DNA of 64,000 bases, taken from assembly GCA_944474755.1 (NCBI GenBank), contig OX104117.1, positions 78,406,926-78,470,925 of the forward strand. The letters run 5' to 3'. The notes below the pieces were generated by a model that was not told the DNA's origin, did no database searches, and worked only from the letters and a program-made list of their open reading frames with translations. The position numbers and the translations under genes were made by a program. This DNA comes from Limnoperna fortunei (lineage: Eukaryota; Mollusca; Bivalvia; Mytilida; Modiolidae). Shown here one piece after another: positions 1 to 13,329 of the stretch. Within the stretch, counting starts at the first letter, position 1. Every line of letters starts with the position of its first letter.

Positions 1-3000
1 ACATTATAAAGGAATAATTAGTTTCCTTAGGCTACTTAAATATTTCCTTTTTTTTAAAAGTTAAATTGCTGAGCAGCCTTTATACAAATATTGTATATGT
101 CTGTGCTAAAGTTTAATTTAAAATCAATCATTAATCATAGCATTTCATTCTTATCATCGCTAGATATTGATGTACGATTATAAATTTAAAAAGCAAGGTG
201 TTAAGATGTTTTTCTTTCCAATTCCTTGAAATTTCTCAGGGTTTGCTTGCATCTTTTTTTTAAAACACGTAATACTTACATCTTCTAAATGTGTAATTAT
301 ATTTTCTAAGCATTTATTAAATCATGGTGAGTATTCTCATCTGGATAATTGTATAAAGAACGGTTTTTGACAAATTACCATACATAATTTATAACAGATA
401 TTAAACTGGTCATAATATTGAGCACTGAGGTACCCCTAAAAAATATCCAGCATACTGCTAATATTCTGATTTAATTTTACATAATGCTTTTTGTTTGTTA
501 AATATTCAACATTGAATCTAAAGAAATTTTAGATATACCATAGGCTTTTAATTTTAGTAAGGGTAGATAGTCAGGGAGCCAGTCAGTCGCTTTAGATCCA
601 AACGTGCATAAGTCCTTGTTATCTGAGGCTTTTTCCAGTCTTTAATTTCGCGAGGCAATGAAGTTCGATATAAAACACAGGGTCTAAAAGCTGCCAAAAA
701 GATTGAAGATGTTTTCAAAATATTTTTGCAAAAATGTGTACACAACAGGTAAGACAATAACTGCAGTTTATTTTTTCTAAGACAAGGTTTTTATGCTTGA
801 GATACTTGAGATTCGAAATAAAGATGAAAATGTTATATTCCGATTTCTTTTTTACTTATACTACCTTTATTTGTAAAAAAGGGCCTACATGTTGACCAGA
901 AGTCGTTTGATTTAGGCACCGGAACATCTTTCCGTAAAATATTGATTAATGGATTTACATTTGAGCTTTGTAACATTATTTCTTTGACTCTTTATTTTTC
1001 TCAAATGTTACTACTTTTTTTCAAAAATTTATTATAATACATTTTCTTTTAGCAAAAGGTTTACCTTAACTCTCCATTCATATATAGTACATGTCTTCGT
1101 AAAATTTTGTTCTTTCAAGGGGAATGCTTATCCAAATGGTCTACGAAACCTCTGCTTAAATCGTCATAAGCTTGATTAACATTATTATAATATGATATAT
1201 TATAATACTGGATTTTAATCATGTAAGAAACTTGCACCATTAAAATTTTTAAAACTTTTTTGTTTATTTCGGAAATTTAACCGTACACTAGTCCGGTTTT
1301 ATATTACTGTATATAATGACTGTATATCTTGTGTGCGTTTGAAAGTGACAGTAATTACAGCAGGATAAACATAATGTCGCAACTCAAATTTCGTGTGTGT
1401 GAATTTCCACTAATAAAAATTTGTTTTCTTCATTAACGTTTATTTTTAATTTTCGAAATATTTTTACTGTACAAGAACACACAGGAGGCAGAAAATTTTG
1501 AGCTAGTCTTCTATTTCAACCGATCTGCGACAGCAATCAATCGCTTTTGACACTGCCAATATGTCAAGCATCTCGAATGTCAGAAAAAAGAAAGTGTTAT
1601 ACAATTATACGAGGTACACAGCTATGAGAAGTTCCAATATCAGTGAGCAAAACATTTCAGTTAATGATGGTTCTTCTTTAGGATTCCTTCCGTTTGACTG
1701 TGTAACATGATTTTACTTGAAAGGAATGTAATCGTATGTTGTATCTTATTCTTGGCGAGCTGGCGAGTTTGTCATTGTCATTTAGTTTTATAAGACAATT
1801 TAAGATTAAACATCATGTCGAATCTAATACTATTTCTTCTTTTCTCCGGTGTAGGTCATTTTAGATATATGAAAACGATGAGGTTTTGTGACATCGGTTA
1901 GTCGCATATATAACTTGCACTGGATCAGTTCTATCTTATGTCTTATCTTATAAAGCGGTCCCAGCTGGTGCTAGCGTACTGCAAGATATGTCTACTAAAG
2001 CTTGTGATATTTGCATTTTTAAATGTGTGAAAATGTTGAATCTTTGTATATCGGTCCAGATTAACTTACATTTACATTTATCATTGATGTGAAGTTTTTA
2101 AAATTAGATTTTTGTATATTAATACACTACCTTTAAGTTTGATACGTGTCTGATCAAACGTTATGTTTTCGTATTGAAAATCAAATAAGCCTGCAAAAAG
2201 TATATAAAGGCTCCATATATTTACCTACACTTCAAAATATAAGTAGTAATTTTGTGAACAATGATGTTTACTATGCAAACGATTCATGTCCTTTTTAGAT
2301 ATTTGTCGTTACATCGGTACATTCTGGTCGAGAACAATATCACTAAACTTTGTTGGAACATGTATATAATAAATAGTATACTATGAACTGGTAACCTCAG
2401 TGATGACAAGCACGAAATGAATACGAGAAAACAAACAGAAGTGAAGTGTTTCCAATTAACGCAATAAGTAATATGTGAACAATTATAAGAGAAAGTTGTT
2501 ACTCAAGACAGTTACAGTTATTATCATCGGCAAGTATACCGAACCTTATATAATATGACACAAATGCTCATGGTTCCTTTTAAATTGTAAGATAAAAAAG
2601 TTTGTGTTGCCAAACACATGGTTATTGAATTCAAAGAACAGTGGTACGTCTCTCTTAAATCTTGTTAGGAAAACAAACAAAAAGAGTTTTTCATTAGTCG
2701 TAAGTCTCTTTTAAATCCAAATAGTGTTTAATCATTAAGTAGTATTCTAGAAATTTGTAGAATTCGTAGGAGTAACAAAGCCTCCTGCAGTGAGAGTCTT
2801 TAACTCAAAAAAACCAAAATGCTTCACACAGACAGAAAGGTTTTTCTATAACCGTTTACTCCGGCACCATAGTATTATTTTCCTTTAACGTACTTTATAA
2901 ACTGCACACAAATAGATAACAGATAAAAAATGGTGTTCACAAAAAGTTCCAAAAATAAAATAAAACTTCGCTATGTGTAGTTTCTGATAATTAAAATGAA

Positions 3001-3649
3001 ACATCTGTTGTGTTGCCAAATATTTCAATAAGACAAACACTCAGTAAGATAAAAAACATGGAATTAACAAAACGAGAACAAAAATAATAAACTTTATAAA
3101 TACAAGTTTTCTGGTCAATATCCTGTCGCAAAAAGGACAACACATAATTACTAAAGAATGAATTGGAACAAATTGGGAAAATGCGTTTTTCTGATAACGT
3201 GATGAAGTATCTGTGAAATTAAAACCCGATGCTAAAAGTAAAGGCCCCTGATATGTCATGTAAGTCGACTTGATTCTTTGAATTGAATAGACAAGAATTG
3301 TTAGTGTACCATCACAAGGTCCATAATACGAAAACCACTATTATTAGCCCTTATGATTGCTGAAAGGTTTCACGTGTGTATAAAGTGTTTATGAGGGGGG
3401 TGGGGTTAACTTTTTATTTTACAATAAAGTTATTTTCGGTCCAGCAGTCGTCAACCTTGCATCAATATCAAATTTTATTTTATGATACGTGTCAAGTACC
3501 ACCACTCACAAAACAGGATGATGATAAGGACAAACGGAAAAGACCAATATTGATTTATTAGTATTTCCTCTTGTCATGAATTGATACAATTAAACAATGG
3601 TCAATTATGTATTCGCTTATAAATGATCAATAAAACAATGTTAAATTCT
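1..3649. other. AT-rich stretch without a convincing gene
   Basis: I find no exon with a believable coding pattern here. Open frames are short and of the kind expected by chance in AT-rich DNA. The only recognisable piece is a possible LINE fragment near 560-690. A minus frame at 3041-3259 ends in a hydrophobic stretch, but it has no supporting splice context. Confidence 0.5.
560..690 (-). mobile_element. Possible fragment of an RNase H-type LINE
   Basis: The minus frame contains 'IKDWKKP', and the DNA around 'ttttccagtctttaatt' resembles the endonuclease-RT linker of the larger LINE at 57480-57520. The match covers only a few tens of bases, so this is a weak call. Confidence 0.25.
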
Positions 3650-4058
3650 AAATGTAAAACGTGATATTAGTTTGATTCATTTACCACCTATTTAATCATT
3701 TTTTCATTCTCTGTACTCTCTCTCATCAATCTAAACAGTTGGGCAGTTCTATATTAAAATAAAATGAAGCACTTCCTTGAAAGACGAAACAATACTCTAT
3801 AGAGAATACCGTCAAATGAAAAACAAATTATTGGTCAACATGAAATGACCGAAATGAGAAATGTAAAACGTGATATTAGTTTGATTCATTTACCACCTAT
3901 TTAATCATTTTTTCATGCTCTGTACTCTCTCTCATCAATCTAAACAGTTGGGCAGTTCTAAATTAAAATTGTAAGCACTTCCTTGAAAGACGAAACAATA
4001 CTCTATAGAGAATAAAATGAAAAACAAATTATTGGTCAACATGAAATGACCGAAATGA
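3650..4058. repeat. Tandem duplication, 209-bp unit, two copies
   Basis: The segment starting 'aaatgtaaaacgtgatatt' at 3650 recurs at 3859 with only a few changes and a few small indels. Both copies end near 'aaatgaccgaaatga'. High identity suggests a recent local duplication. No coding frame is shared between copies. Confidence 0.85.
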
Positions 4059-4129
4059 CACACACATATTTAATAATTGTATATTATATCGTTAATTGTT
4101 TTAGGTTTTCAGCAAACGATATGGATTTG

Positions 4130-4262
4130 GTATAACCTTTTTTTGAATTTTGGTGACAAAAGCTCAACAACATCTTAATCATATGGGTTTTAAATATTGT
4201 TTAGGTTTGAGCGCCACTTCTGAGTCTTGGTTGGACAAAATGCGCGTCTTGAGTAGTATATT
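4130..4262 (-). repeat. Interspersed repeat, minus copy (pair of 42830-42990)
   Basis: Read on the minus strand, this runs 'gacgcgcatttt...agtggcgctcaaac...gagcttttgtcaccaaaatt', matching the plus-strand copy near 42.83-42.99 kb over about 130 bp. I recall closely similar sequence as a common repeat in mussel DNA; its class is unknown to me. Confidence 0.55.
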
Positions 4263-4984
4263 CTTTTAACCTTAGTATATTTGATGACATTTTATGCACA
4301 GATTTTTCGTATGTTTGACCAATGGAAATTATACTTAGTAATGTATGATACTTCATATGTCATTTTTTCACAGGCTCTTTACTTTTAAAGGTCAATACTT
4401 ACGCGAGGTTTTCGAATTTTTGTTCAACTAGACTACAGTTCTTCCTTATGTAAAGCGCTTTCTTGTTTATCGTTAGTTATGGTAGATATTAAATTTGCTA
4501 CCGTCGTAGTCAAAACTTTTACCTCAAAACTCTAGGACTAAATCTCAAACGAGCAAAAATATTCATTTAAAATTTACATTATATAAGAGAGAAATAAGTT
4601 GAAAGACCGCTTGTTATGCGTCAAGACAATTCAAAGACAATTACTTTTTGCAAAAGCATACGAGGACATTTGTAGGAATCAATCGAAATCTGGATATAAT
4701 AAGAACATTGCGAAACAACATAAGCATAAAGCTAATGCTACCTTAAAAGGTACCCTGCAAAATAATACCAGAAGGTCCAAAGTATGGAGCAACATCTATT
4801 TCAAACAAGTAAATAAAAAAAAATGTACGACAAATGAATTTTGTAGTGCAATTTGTTTATTTTTATATATAGTTTTTTGTTAAACTACAATTGCAGCAGT
4901 TTGTAAGACATATCACATCGGGGCGTCGAGTTTGTATTTTTACAATACCAGAAGAAAAGTACTGGCATATGATAGGAATACTTG

Positions 4985-5060
4985 TAATACTAGTAAAGTA
5001 AGATGGAAGTCGGGCAAACTCCGCCCGCAGCGAGACCCGAACCAACAACCTCACTGTTAA
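4985..5060 (-). mobile_element. tRNA-like SINE head, fragment
   Basis: On the minus strand a B-box-like 'GGTTCGGGTCTCG' follows sequence ending in a short 'gttaacagtgagg' segment, as in the anticodon-to-T-arm part of tRNA-derived SINEs. The tail half is missing. Probably a truncated SINE rather than a tRNA gene, because no complete cloverleaf can be drawn. Confidence 0.35.
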
Positions 5061-6427
5061 CAGATAATAGATAATAAAAAAAAATTGTAAAGTTTTATAC
5101 GCGAAACTAAAGTGTGTTTTATGTTTAATTATTTTTGTAATTGCTGTATTGTAAGTATTGACAGCGTGACATTATCGACAATCTCATTATGTTGTTCATA
5201 AAATATCTTTCAGTCGGGAACTTACAACCCTGTTTGATTCATTATCAAACATTATTTTGAAGTAAATATCTATTTTGAAACAAGGACAAGCAAACTAACA
5301 ACTAAGAAATAGGTAAGTATATCAGTACTATATTATACTATAGGTCGCATCTGTTTACATTTTATATTAACTCTTTACAGATCGTATGACCCGAATTCGT
5401 GTCATAAGCGTTTATTCGTGTCATCTCTGACAAACCCAGTTGTGTCACAGCCTCGAGAATCACTTTTATCGGCAATGTTATATACTGTTGGAAAGCTCAA
5501 ATCTTATAGTTTTTAACTGTGTTTTTATTTTATTTATCGAACGTATCCATTTAGTTTATTGTTGTCTAAACCTATTTGTTTAAGTTTATTAACTTGAGCT
5601 AAAATCCTGCCATTTTGAGTTAACGATAGGTCTTTAAAGGAACGCCGCGTGCAATGCGGATTTTTTAATTTTTAACTAGTAAAAATAAAGTGTTAAAACA
5701 AGAATTTTCTGTCGATTTATTTTTTATATATACCTTATAACGCATTTTTCTTGAGCGAAGAAACCAGACATATACGAAAATTCGATTGAGCAATGTCTGC
5801 ATAACTCTTATGTGTTGCATTTTCCGATTTTTAATCGTATACTTACTTAAATAGGGAAAACAAAACATAACACCTAAAAGTTAATAACATAGGCGTCATT
5901 TTGATATATATAACATAATGTTGTATTTTGTAATATTCAAACACAAATCGTGTAAATTAGCACTGTAATCTGTAGAAAATACGGAAAAACGTACCGATTC
6001 GAAGGGTGTGTTACATTGTTTCCGCTTCACAAAATGGAAACACCTATTCGAAACGTGCAAGAAGAGAATGATACCAGTAAGCCTTTACCAATGTAATTGG
6101 AGTTGTTAGATTCATAGTTTTGAATATATAGATATTCATTCTACAATAATTTTAAACTTTCATATTGATCTATACAACAAAAATTTACCCGAAAACAGGA
6201 AAAAAAGTTCTACATGAATGTCCTTGACAGTTTTGTTTCACTTATTTGCGGAGGGGGTTTTCTGGGTACCGGGTTTTTCGAGTTTCATGTAAGATGCAGT
6301 TGTGAAGTCAGATGTTCTATAGTAGCATTGCGGTATTGGTTGATTATAATATGCACATTCCAAAGTTTTGATTTTTTTTTACAGATTTCATGGAATACTT
6401 CGAGCCATTTGAAGATGACGGCATGGC
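5061..6427. other. No feature seen
   Basis: AT-rich sequence without a recognisable exon, repeat or hairpin. Short open frames here show no family pattern. Confidence 0.4.
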
Positions 6428-7243
6428 ATGTCGGAAGATGAAGATGAGTATTTATACTTTCTTCTTGGTAATGATGCATATATGGGATTTGAAGATGCAG
6501 ATGATGCATGGAAACCAACAGACAATTATAGGTAAACTATAGAAATTTAGATAAATAAATCATTTGATATATAATTCTATATGAAGATGTCCTAGTACCA
6601 CACTAAATAAAGTGGTAAACTTTCATGTGTACATGTAATATTGGGGAAAGGGTACATCACTTTTCCTTGTTTGTTTATGGTTTATACTCTGTTCTTGTCC
6701 TGAATAGAGGTGAAATATTGCTCCCTGATAGTATAAAACAATAATTTTAGTGTGATCCTTTTTTCGAATGTTTAATTCCCATGGTTACTAAACTGTTTTA
6801 TAATGTTTGAGATTTTTATAAGCATATTTATGAAAAAAGTTTATCTGTTTAGAATATGTAGTTGATAGAGATACTCTGTTTATAAAACAATTTATGACTG
6901 ACCAAATAAAAATATACACCGTAATATTTGTAAAAAATTTCATGACACAAAGTCTACAGTTATGTAAATTCTACAATTCGTTATTTGAACATCGTAATAG
7001 GTAATAAGTAATTCTTATTGCTCTAAATACTAGTTTAGTGTGAATAAAAGACATTAAAATGCTTTCTCGTTTAATAATTCATCACAATCATCAATTGACA
7101 CATGTAGTGGGCCCAGCACAGATGAAGCATCAAACATCTATTGGAAAGATGAAAATGCAATGGATGATGGCGCTCCAGACCGTAGAACTGTCCAGTTCAA
7201 ACCAAAACAAAAAACCTGGCATACAGCTTGGACGTTTATCAAG
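6428..7243 (+). CDS. Possible two-exon start of an unknown acidic protein
   Basis: I do not recognise this product. A frame opening at ATG 6428 (MSEDEDEYLYFLLGNDAYM...) is rich in Asp/Glu and ends at a good donor (TAT AG|GTAAAC, exon 6428-6531, 34 codons plus two bases). An acceptor at 7107 (ACATGTAG|TGGGCC) restores the frame and opens 7108-7243, ending ...TWHTAWTFIK before AAG|GTTCAT. The second exon is also acidic at first, then basic. No downstream exon was found, so either the gene is longer and unresolved or this is a relic. Acidic N-termini of this sort occur in domesticated transposases, but no catalytic motif is visible. Confidence 0.35.
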
Positions 7244-8296
7244 GTTCATTTATAAGTTTACCTTTTTACTGCATTCATTTTTTTAAATACAAAATATGAA
7301 GGATACATTGTTTTGTTAACTTCTTCCTTGGGTCCCATCTACTATTAAGTAAGATTGCATAAAAAACCGTTCCCCAACCACATTTTACAAAGTATAGTCA
7401 TGGGCTCATACAAATAGTTAAAAAAGTTATATGATATAATGCCATAAAAATTAAGCAGATTAATACTGCAAAACCCTTTAAATCAAGAGTTAGTTTATTC
7501 TATGCAGTGATTCGTGTTCTGTTTACTAAGCGAGCGATTGTTTTTTTTTCTTATGATTTTTACCTGTTCTTGTCTGTCTTTCACTGTGTTATTAGCTGGT
7601 TATTGTGTTGTTTAACTGTTAAGACATACATTTAAGACATAAAATAATTTATCGAGCCAATGTGTGAAACATGTATTACAGTATATACTATACCATAAAG
7701 CTAAAATAAATCAATGTTACAGCTGGAACCAGTTTTTTGCCTCGCAATAATATTTCAATGATTGCTCGGCACCACATTGTCTCTTAAAATGAAGTAAGAA
7801 CTAAGAAGTTGAAGCGCGGATCCAATAATTAATTTTTTGAGGTGCGAGGTGTCTAGTAGGCCGCAGATCGATGGTGTGGGGTCAAAGGGACTTCTTGGAC
7901 CCCTACTTACAAAATACCATATATAACTTTTATCCTGTGATAATCAAGGTATTAATTAATATTTGAAAGGCTATTTATCTTACATGTTTATTTAGATCGA
8001 ATTGCTGTGCAAATTGGTGTATAACATTGCAAATGAGTGATACTAGGTACGCTGTGTGTTTGGTATCATCAAAAAAAGGCAACGGGGGAGTATTCATTAG
8101 AGAATATGTTATGGACAAACAAAACTATGGTTAAACAAAAGAGGGTAAAAACAAAAAAATAGAATCAGTAGCAACACAAAAACCAAAAACTTAACATTTT
8201 TAAAACATGTCTTGTCCCTAACAATAATCCTTAGGTAAAATGGGAATATATAGTAATGAAAGTATACTTATGAATTCTTCAATATTCCTTAATTAC
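7244..8296. other. No clear feature
   Basis: No convincing exon. A short minus frame near 7750-7800 holds two cysteines (RQCGAEQSLKYYCEAKNW) between plausible splice sites, but it is too short to assign. Any stalk, membrane or tail exons of locus L3 would be expected here or below and were not recognised. Confidence 0.35.
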
Positions 8297-8455
8297 CTTT
8301 GCAGTTATTTTGAATATTGCCTCTTCGTTTGGTTTGTCTGCTTGTGCATAAGGCGGGGAAGCTTTCGGTACATATCGTTGGTACAAACAACAATGATTCC
8401 GTCGGCCTTTTAACAACCACAATGCATTTAACATTTTGTTTGGTACGTATTTTGT
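8297..8455 (-). CDS. L3 exon: CTLD C-terminal half
   Basis: 159 nt between TTTTAG|ACAAAATACG and TGCAAAG|GTAATT. Incoming and outgoing phase are both 1. Carries the late CTLD cysteines in 'NVKCIVVV', 'TICTESF' and 'ALCTSR'. Exon 60867-60715 of L1 is its close paralogue. Confidence 0.55.
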
Positions 8456-10324
8456 CTAAAATATAAGTAAATATTTAATATAAAATAGCTAATGTATCTG
8501 CATAATTCAATTTTTTTGTCGAAATAACTAAAACAAACATTTACAACCGGTTACCACATACATCACATTTATAAGGTTTAACACCCGTACATGACATCAC
8601 GTGTTTCTATGTGACCTTTGAGAAAACATTACAGTTCATACACATGTACATCACGGTTTCCTATCATACAAATCTTACTGCTACGATGCCTGTTGCGTGC
8701 TGGAATAACAGAAATCCTAATTGAAATGTATTGATGCAATTTGAGTTAAAGTCAAAATCATGATAAATAAATATCTAAAAGATTAATACAAAACCTACCA
8801 CATATTTGTTTTGCTAATTCGTCTTTTAACCACAATGTAACTGGTACTCTATAAATGTTAGTCTGATGATGCGTTTGGAAATAATTTTCTGCAAAGGTAT
8901 ATGATGCACGGCGTATAAGCAAATAAGAACTTAAACTTATTTACCATGAACATATAACCAATATAGTTTGATACATTTAAATTGACTTTTATTTTTTTTA
9001 AATGTTTTGCTTCTCCGTTTGGATTTTATATATTTCTATATACAAAAAATAAAAAATTAAATTATTGCAGCTTAATAAGTTCTGGATCGTTGATAATTTA
9101 TAGAGTAGTAATACAGCAAAGAGACATATTTTTAAAGAACCTGAGACATGTTGATATACGTCAATCAAAGTATTCTTTATTGATCCACAAGAAGAGTGTT
9201 TGGCACCTGGACATTTTTCGATACATTCAGTTGCATTGGTTCTTATCAATATCTCCATGGATGTTCCACAGCTGCACCATATGCTCTACAAATTTAAAAT
9301 ATTTTTTTTTATGGCAGTTGACATTTGAAAAGCTGAATGCTTACTTATGAAATTTACTATTAGATAACAAATAAAGAAATGTAAAATGTAAATTATTTGT
9401 ACACACTGATATATAACCAATGAAGTTGATGCCTTTGTGAAATACTATTACTCGCAAAAAGGTTGGATGTGGTTGTTGTTAAGGAATGTCTACTGTGCAT
9501 GACATATTACATAGCTCAACGTTTATTAAAACATTGTTTATTAAGAAATAGTTAGATGCTTTGTTTTACTGAATTGAATACAACTTAATAATTGCTTTAC
9601 CTGTAACATAAAATATTCAAATTCATCGCAGAAAATGGAACATTTAGCTGGAGTGTTGTCGTAAAAATACTCTGCGATATAACCATAATTAGCACTTTTG
9701 TATTGATAACAACCTAGAAGTAAAACAACCTACTTATCATTTTCCCTTTTCTTTGATGTTTTCTTTCCTATCGCTTACATTTTCACAGATCGATACACCG
9801 ATTATTTAGAAAACAATCAGTAACACATTGCTACATTTCACTATGTGATCATTTTTGTAAACTAAAGCAAAATATGAAATATCTGGAACGGATAAAAGTA
9901 ATACTCTCATGCTTTTGATCAGAAGATACTTTTTTCTTAAAGTAAAATAGGTTTTTTTTCACAAAACCAATAAAATCCACATTTGAACGCCGGGGATCAG
10001 GATCGTTTGGACTGATTGGTAGTTTGTATATATCTTAAAATGTAGTTCATCTAATGGTAGATATTGATGAATATATTTTCCCACAATAGTATGTACTCAA
10101 TTATTATATTTGATTATTATTTCCTTACTATAGTATATCAGTAAACAACACCATATTTTAAAAAAATGTAAAGTTAAATCAAACTATTTACAGTTTTGTA
10201 GCGTACCTTTATGGACCATCCACGATGTATTTAGATACAGTGCTCCAACCCACGCCTGATAGTGTGCATTGTTGCCTCTAACTTCGTCTAGATTTGCTAA
10301 ATTACACTCATTAAAACTTTCAAA
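8297..10324 (-). CDS. L3: lectin-like protein with WSC domain inside a CTLD (partial)
   Basis: Five exons were reconstructed on the minus strand: 10316-10207 (first CTLD part, alternative start 10324), 9713-9601 and 9285-9141 (WSC), 8888-8799 and 8455-8297 (second CTLD part). Every border from exon 10316-10207 to exon 8455-8297 has GT/AG and fits in phase. The WSC part has eight cysteines (GCY, KC, FC, WCSC, EC, KC, SCG), as is usual for the domain. The CTLD halves carry 'ECNLA...AWVGA' before it and 'VKC...TIC...ALC' after it. WSC and CTLD folds are known to bind glycans, so an extracellular recognition role is inferred. Exon order and sizes nearly copy those of L1. No signal peptide, membrane or tail exon was found. 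The last exon could splice on, or stop a few codons past 8297 (reading ...NNCKGN then TAA), giving a secreted product. Confidence 0.6.
8799..8888 (-). CDS. L3 exon: spacer with 'LWLKDE' motif
   Basis: 90 nt, phase 1 to phase 1, between TTTGCAG|AAAATTAT and ATATGTG|GTAGGT. Encodes NYFQTHHQTNIYRVPVTLW followed by LKDELAKQIC. The paralogous L1 exon is 96 nt with the same borders. L2 and L4 seem to lack this exon. Confidence 0.55.
9141..9285 (-). CDS. L3 exon: WSC domain, second half
   Basis: 145 nt, phase 0 to 1, between TTTGTAG|AGCATATGG and GTCTCAG|GTTC. Encodes 'SIWCSCGTSME', then 'ECIEKCPGAKHSSCG' and 'IDVYQHVS'. The C-x-C start, C-x3-C, Cys-Gly and late V-Y fit the WSC family. L1 exon 62028-61884 has identical length. 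Confidence 0.7.
9601..9713 (-). CDS. L3 exon: WSC domain, first half
   Basis: 113 nt, phase 1 to 0, between TTCTAG|GTTGTTATC and TTACAG|GTAAAG. Encodes GCYQYKSANYGYIAEYF...KCSIFCDEF...FMLQ. The GCY opening and C-x3-C are WSC hallmarks. Same length as the L1 exon at 63850-63738. Confidence 0.7.
10207..10316 (-). CDS. L3 exon: CTLD N-terminal half
   Basis: Ends CAT AAA G|GTACGC in phase 1, joining exactly to the WSC exon. Encodes 'FNECNLANLDEV...QAWVGALYLNTSWMVHK', with the first CTLD cysteine and the W-V-G core. The start is uncertain: acceptor AG at 10317-10318 (phase 2) or at 10325-10326 just after an in-frame TAG (phase 0). Confidence 0.5.
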
Positions 10325-10726
10325 CTATGTCATGCTTCGGTTAGTTATTGTCAAAGTGCTACCTTAAAATGAAAACAACAATAGATGTTTGTTTAAAAGT
10401 AAACATATCTGTAAAAAAATCACATTATTTTGTGAGTATAATGTAAAGTTGATTGATGCTTATGAAGGCAAAATACACATGCGTGGGACTTTTAGGCAAG
10501 TATAAAATGGCTCAAAGTTAAAATTAAAATATAAAGTTCATTTGATGGGCATTTACTAATAAAATATTAAGTACAAATATAACTTATTTATTTTGGTTTT
10601 AACTATTACAATTATTCTTCTAAGATGCTGTTGAGAAAAAGTAAATTACGAGTATTCAACCGTGGTCTCTTAACAAAAAAATATTAAGGTGGTAGCTGCA
10701 ACATCCTGAAAGTTGTAAAGACATAC

Positions 10727-10885
10727 CTGCACAGAAAACAACCAAATTCCATTGTAAAATAAATGGATAGAGAAACAAAATGTGTATTTTGAATACAGTC
10801 ATGTTTAAATATTCCAGGTTTTGTTGAAATGTTTAAGTATTTGTTTTCAAAATATTCTGATGAATATAACACCTCCATACATTTC
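10727..10885 (-). CDS. Candidate exon upstream of L3
   Basis: An open stretch between GACAAG|GAAATG and TGTGCAG|GTATGT, 159 nt, ending in phase 2, the phase accepted by the 10316 start of the next L3 exon. Encodes KCMEVLYSSEYFENKYL...FGCFLC. No family resemblance is seen and it holds no convincing signal peptide. Confidence 0.3.
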
Positions 10886-13329
10886 CTTGTCAAACGCTTA
10901 ACAGCATTTCAATTGATATTAGGGTTTGCATTGTTTGCTTATGTTATATTCTTTCCGAATGTTTGTAAGTGATAAAGCAAATAAAATCTGTTCCGAAACA
11001 TAAATCTCTGTACACAGATAGTTGAATTATATGTATTTTGATCGATAATTAAGGCGCATGTCAAATTCATACAATATTGTTCAAAACATATGACGTTAAA
11101 ATCTATTGCATGTAAAACTGATTTCAAAATTAAAAATGTTGACATTTAAATAAGAAGGAACATGTAGAAGTGTGGCATTAGTATGTCATGTAAATTAAAA
11201 GAAATAAAACATCTTATGATACATGTACATGCAGTATTACATTTATGTTTGTAAGCAGTATAAAGAAGGCTGTTAGAAATGAAATAATTACTGAGTCTTT
11301 ATTATAACATTTAATTACAGTTATTTAAAATAAGTTTATTTTATTAACCTCATAAGCGAGATTCTTCATATTTGTAGCAAGAATACATATTACATATACA
11401 TAGCTGTTAATAAAAAAATATGAAAAATACATATGATTTTCAGGACTGTTGTGTTTTGTTATTTTGAAGTAATTTTTTTTTTAAACAAATTTTTAGCTAA
11501 ACGAACAACTATAATGCAAATACGGCAGTTCTTTATTCAGCATAAATGCAATTGTTAATTCTGAAAATCAGAGTTTACAGGAATAAATTTACGTGTAGGA
11601 CAAATTTGCAACAGATCATATCAGTCTTCTTCTTTGTATCATATAATTATATATTCATTTTAAATAATACAGTTTTTTGAAGATAATTGTGTCTCTCTAA
11701 CGAAGCGTTAGGAGGTATATATTGTGTTTGTCTTATTATTTGTTATATTCAGATTTTTCATTCCTTTTCTCCTTTTTTTTACTTTTTTGTTATGACCAAA
11801 CTTTCCACTGGTATTCTTAGGGATGAGATGAGATCACCCATTAAAATATTCATTCATTTAATGCAAAAACTGCTCTTTGAATGAATATTGTAACAAAAAC
11901 TGGACGTTTCTAGGCAGATATAAAACATCGACGATGTAATTAATTGTTATATAATGTCAAAACCGCACTTTCACAAACGAAAGAGCTTCCATATCCACCA
12001 CCGGGAGGAACTGGGTTTGCTGGTCGCGGGGCCTAGGAAACACGTAGAGTCACTAATGAAGACGATTCCACTCATTTGACCAAAAACACCTAATATAACG
12101 TGTACCCCATTTTTGATTTTCGTGTACTGGTACTTATTTGAATGTATGTAGCTTGTTTGTTTGTGAGTTTCTGTAGGTTGTATGTATTACCTTTTGATAC
12201 TTCCTGATTTAAGGAGCAACTAGTTTCAATTTCACGATTGCATTTACATCAAAAATACAACTATGAACGAAAGCAATATAAACTATAATATATATTAATG
12301 GTGATTATTTCTGTTGTGATGTTAATCACTGATCAAATTCAAATTTACAACTCGTTTTGTATAAAGATATTCAGGATGCCGATCCGCAATGCGCTGGAAA
12401 GCTCTGTGGACTGAGCAATGGGAACCCTATCAGTATGTTTACAGCAATTGAATTTGAGACTATGATTTTATTTTTGTTTTCTTCTTTTTACACAAATGCC
12501 ATATCTTAGGGCTAAAATAAACAAGCAAACGTTTAATATCCAATTCGGTGTCCGTTTTCCAGTACGGCACATGTTTGCATTTTTACAGTGGTTTTAATTA
12601 GCTTTTGTGATCTATTGTGATCCATTTTGTTCAAGCATTTTCTTATCTGAACAGGATGTATAATTTACAGTTTCTGTTGTTCATTCTGATACATCAAGAA
12701 AATTGGCTGCTTTTGATAAAATGAAACATTGGCAAAAAGTAACCAGATCAACAGCACGGCAATATAATTATCAGAATTGGGCAACACATGTAGTTATTGC
12801 CCTTAAATGTCTTGTTGAACATTTAACCTTTTTTTGCTTTAATCTGGTGAAGCATTATATAATCGCGTATCAATTAACTGTATTTAGTATGTAGTGTCAA
12901 ATACAATATTTAAAATACTTAACTGTGCAATGAAGAGAGCAATGGCGTTATTATAAATACAAATACTTTCATTTAGATTTAAAGTTAAATGTTTAATTCA
13001 ACAAATATGCCATTTATGCTTTTACTTAAAAACTGCACATGTTTAAAAAGATCATTTAAATGGTTATTAAAATAAAAAACAGTTATATATCAATCTGAAT
13101 TTTCATTAAACACACCAGCCCTAAAATACACAACAACATTATTACAGCAAGGAAATAGCAAAAGGATTTCTAAATATTATAGTAGAAACTAAGCCAAACG
13201 AAGCTGTCCAATTAGGACATGCACTTTGGTCAGGATCTTTACCATGTTAAGAAATAGAACTTTGTGATAAATCCAATAAAACTTATACAACATAGAATAA
13301 GAATTTAAATAATTGCGACAAAAACACTT
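10886..13329. other. No clear feature
   Basis: AT-rich sequence. A plus-strand open frame at 12703-12894 and a short frame at about 12365-12440 (DADPQCAGKLCG...) look slightly protein-like, but they have no partner exons. Confidence 0.35.

Noticed and set aside
8982..9350. 122-codon plus-strand open frame
   Set aside because: It lies opposite the L3 WSC exon 9285-9141, which has splice sites and conserved cysteines; this frame is its shadow.
12703..12894. 63-codon plus frame LAAFDKMKHWQKV...
   Set aside because: Looks mildly protein-like, but no second exon, start context or homology is evident.
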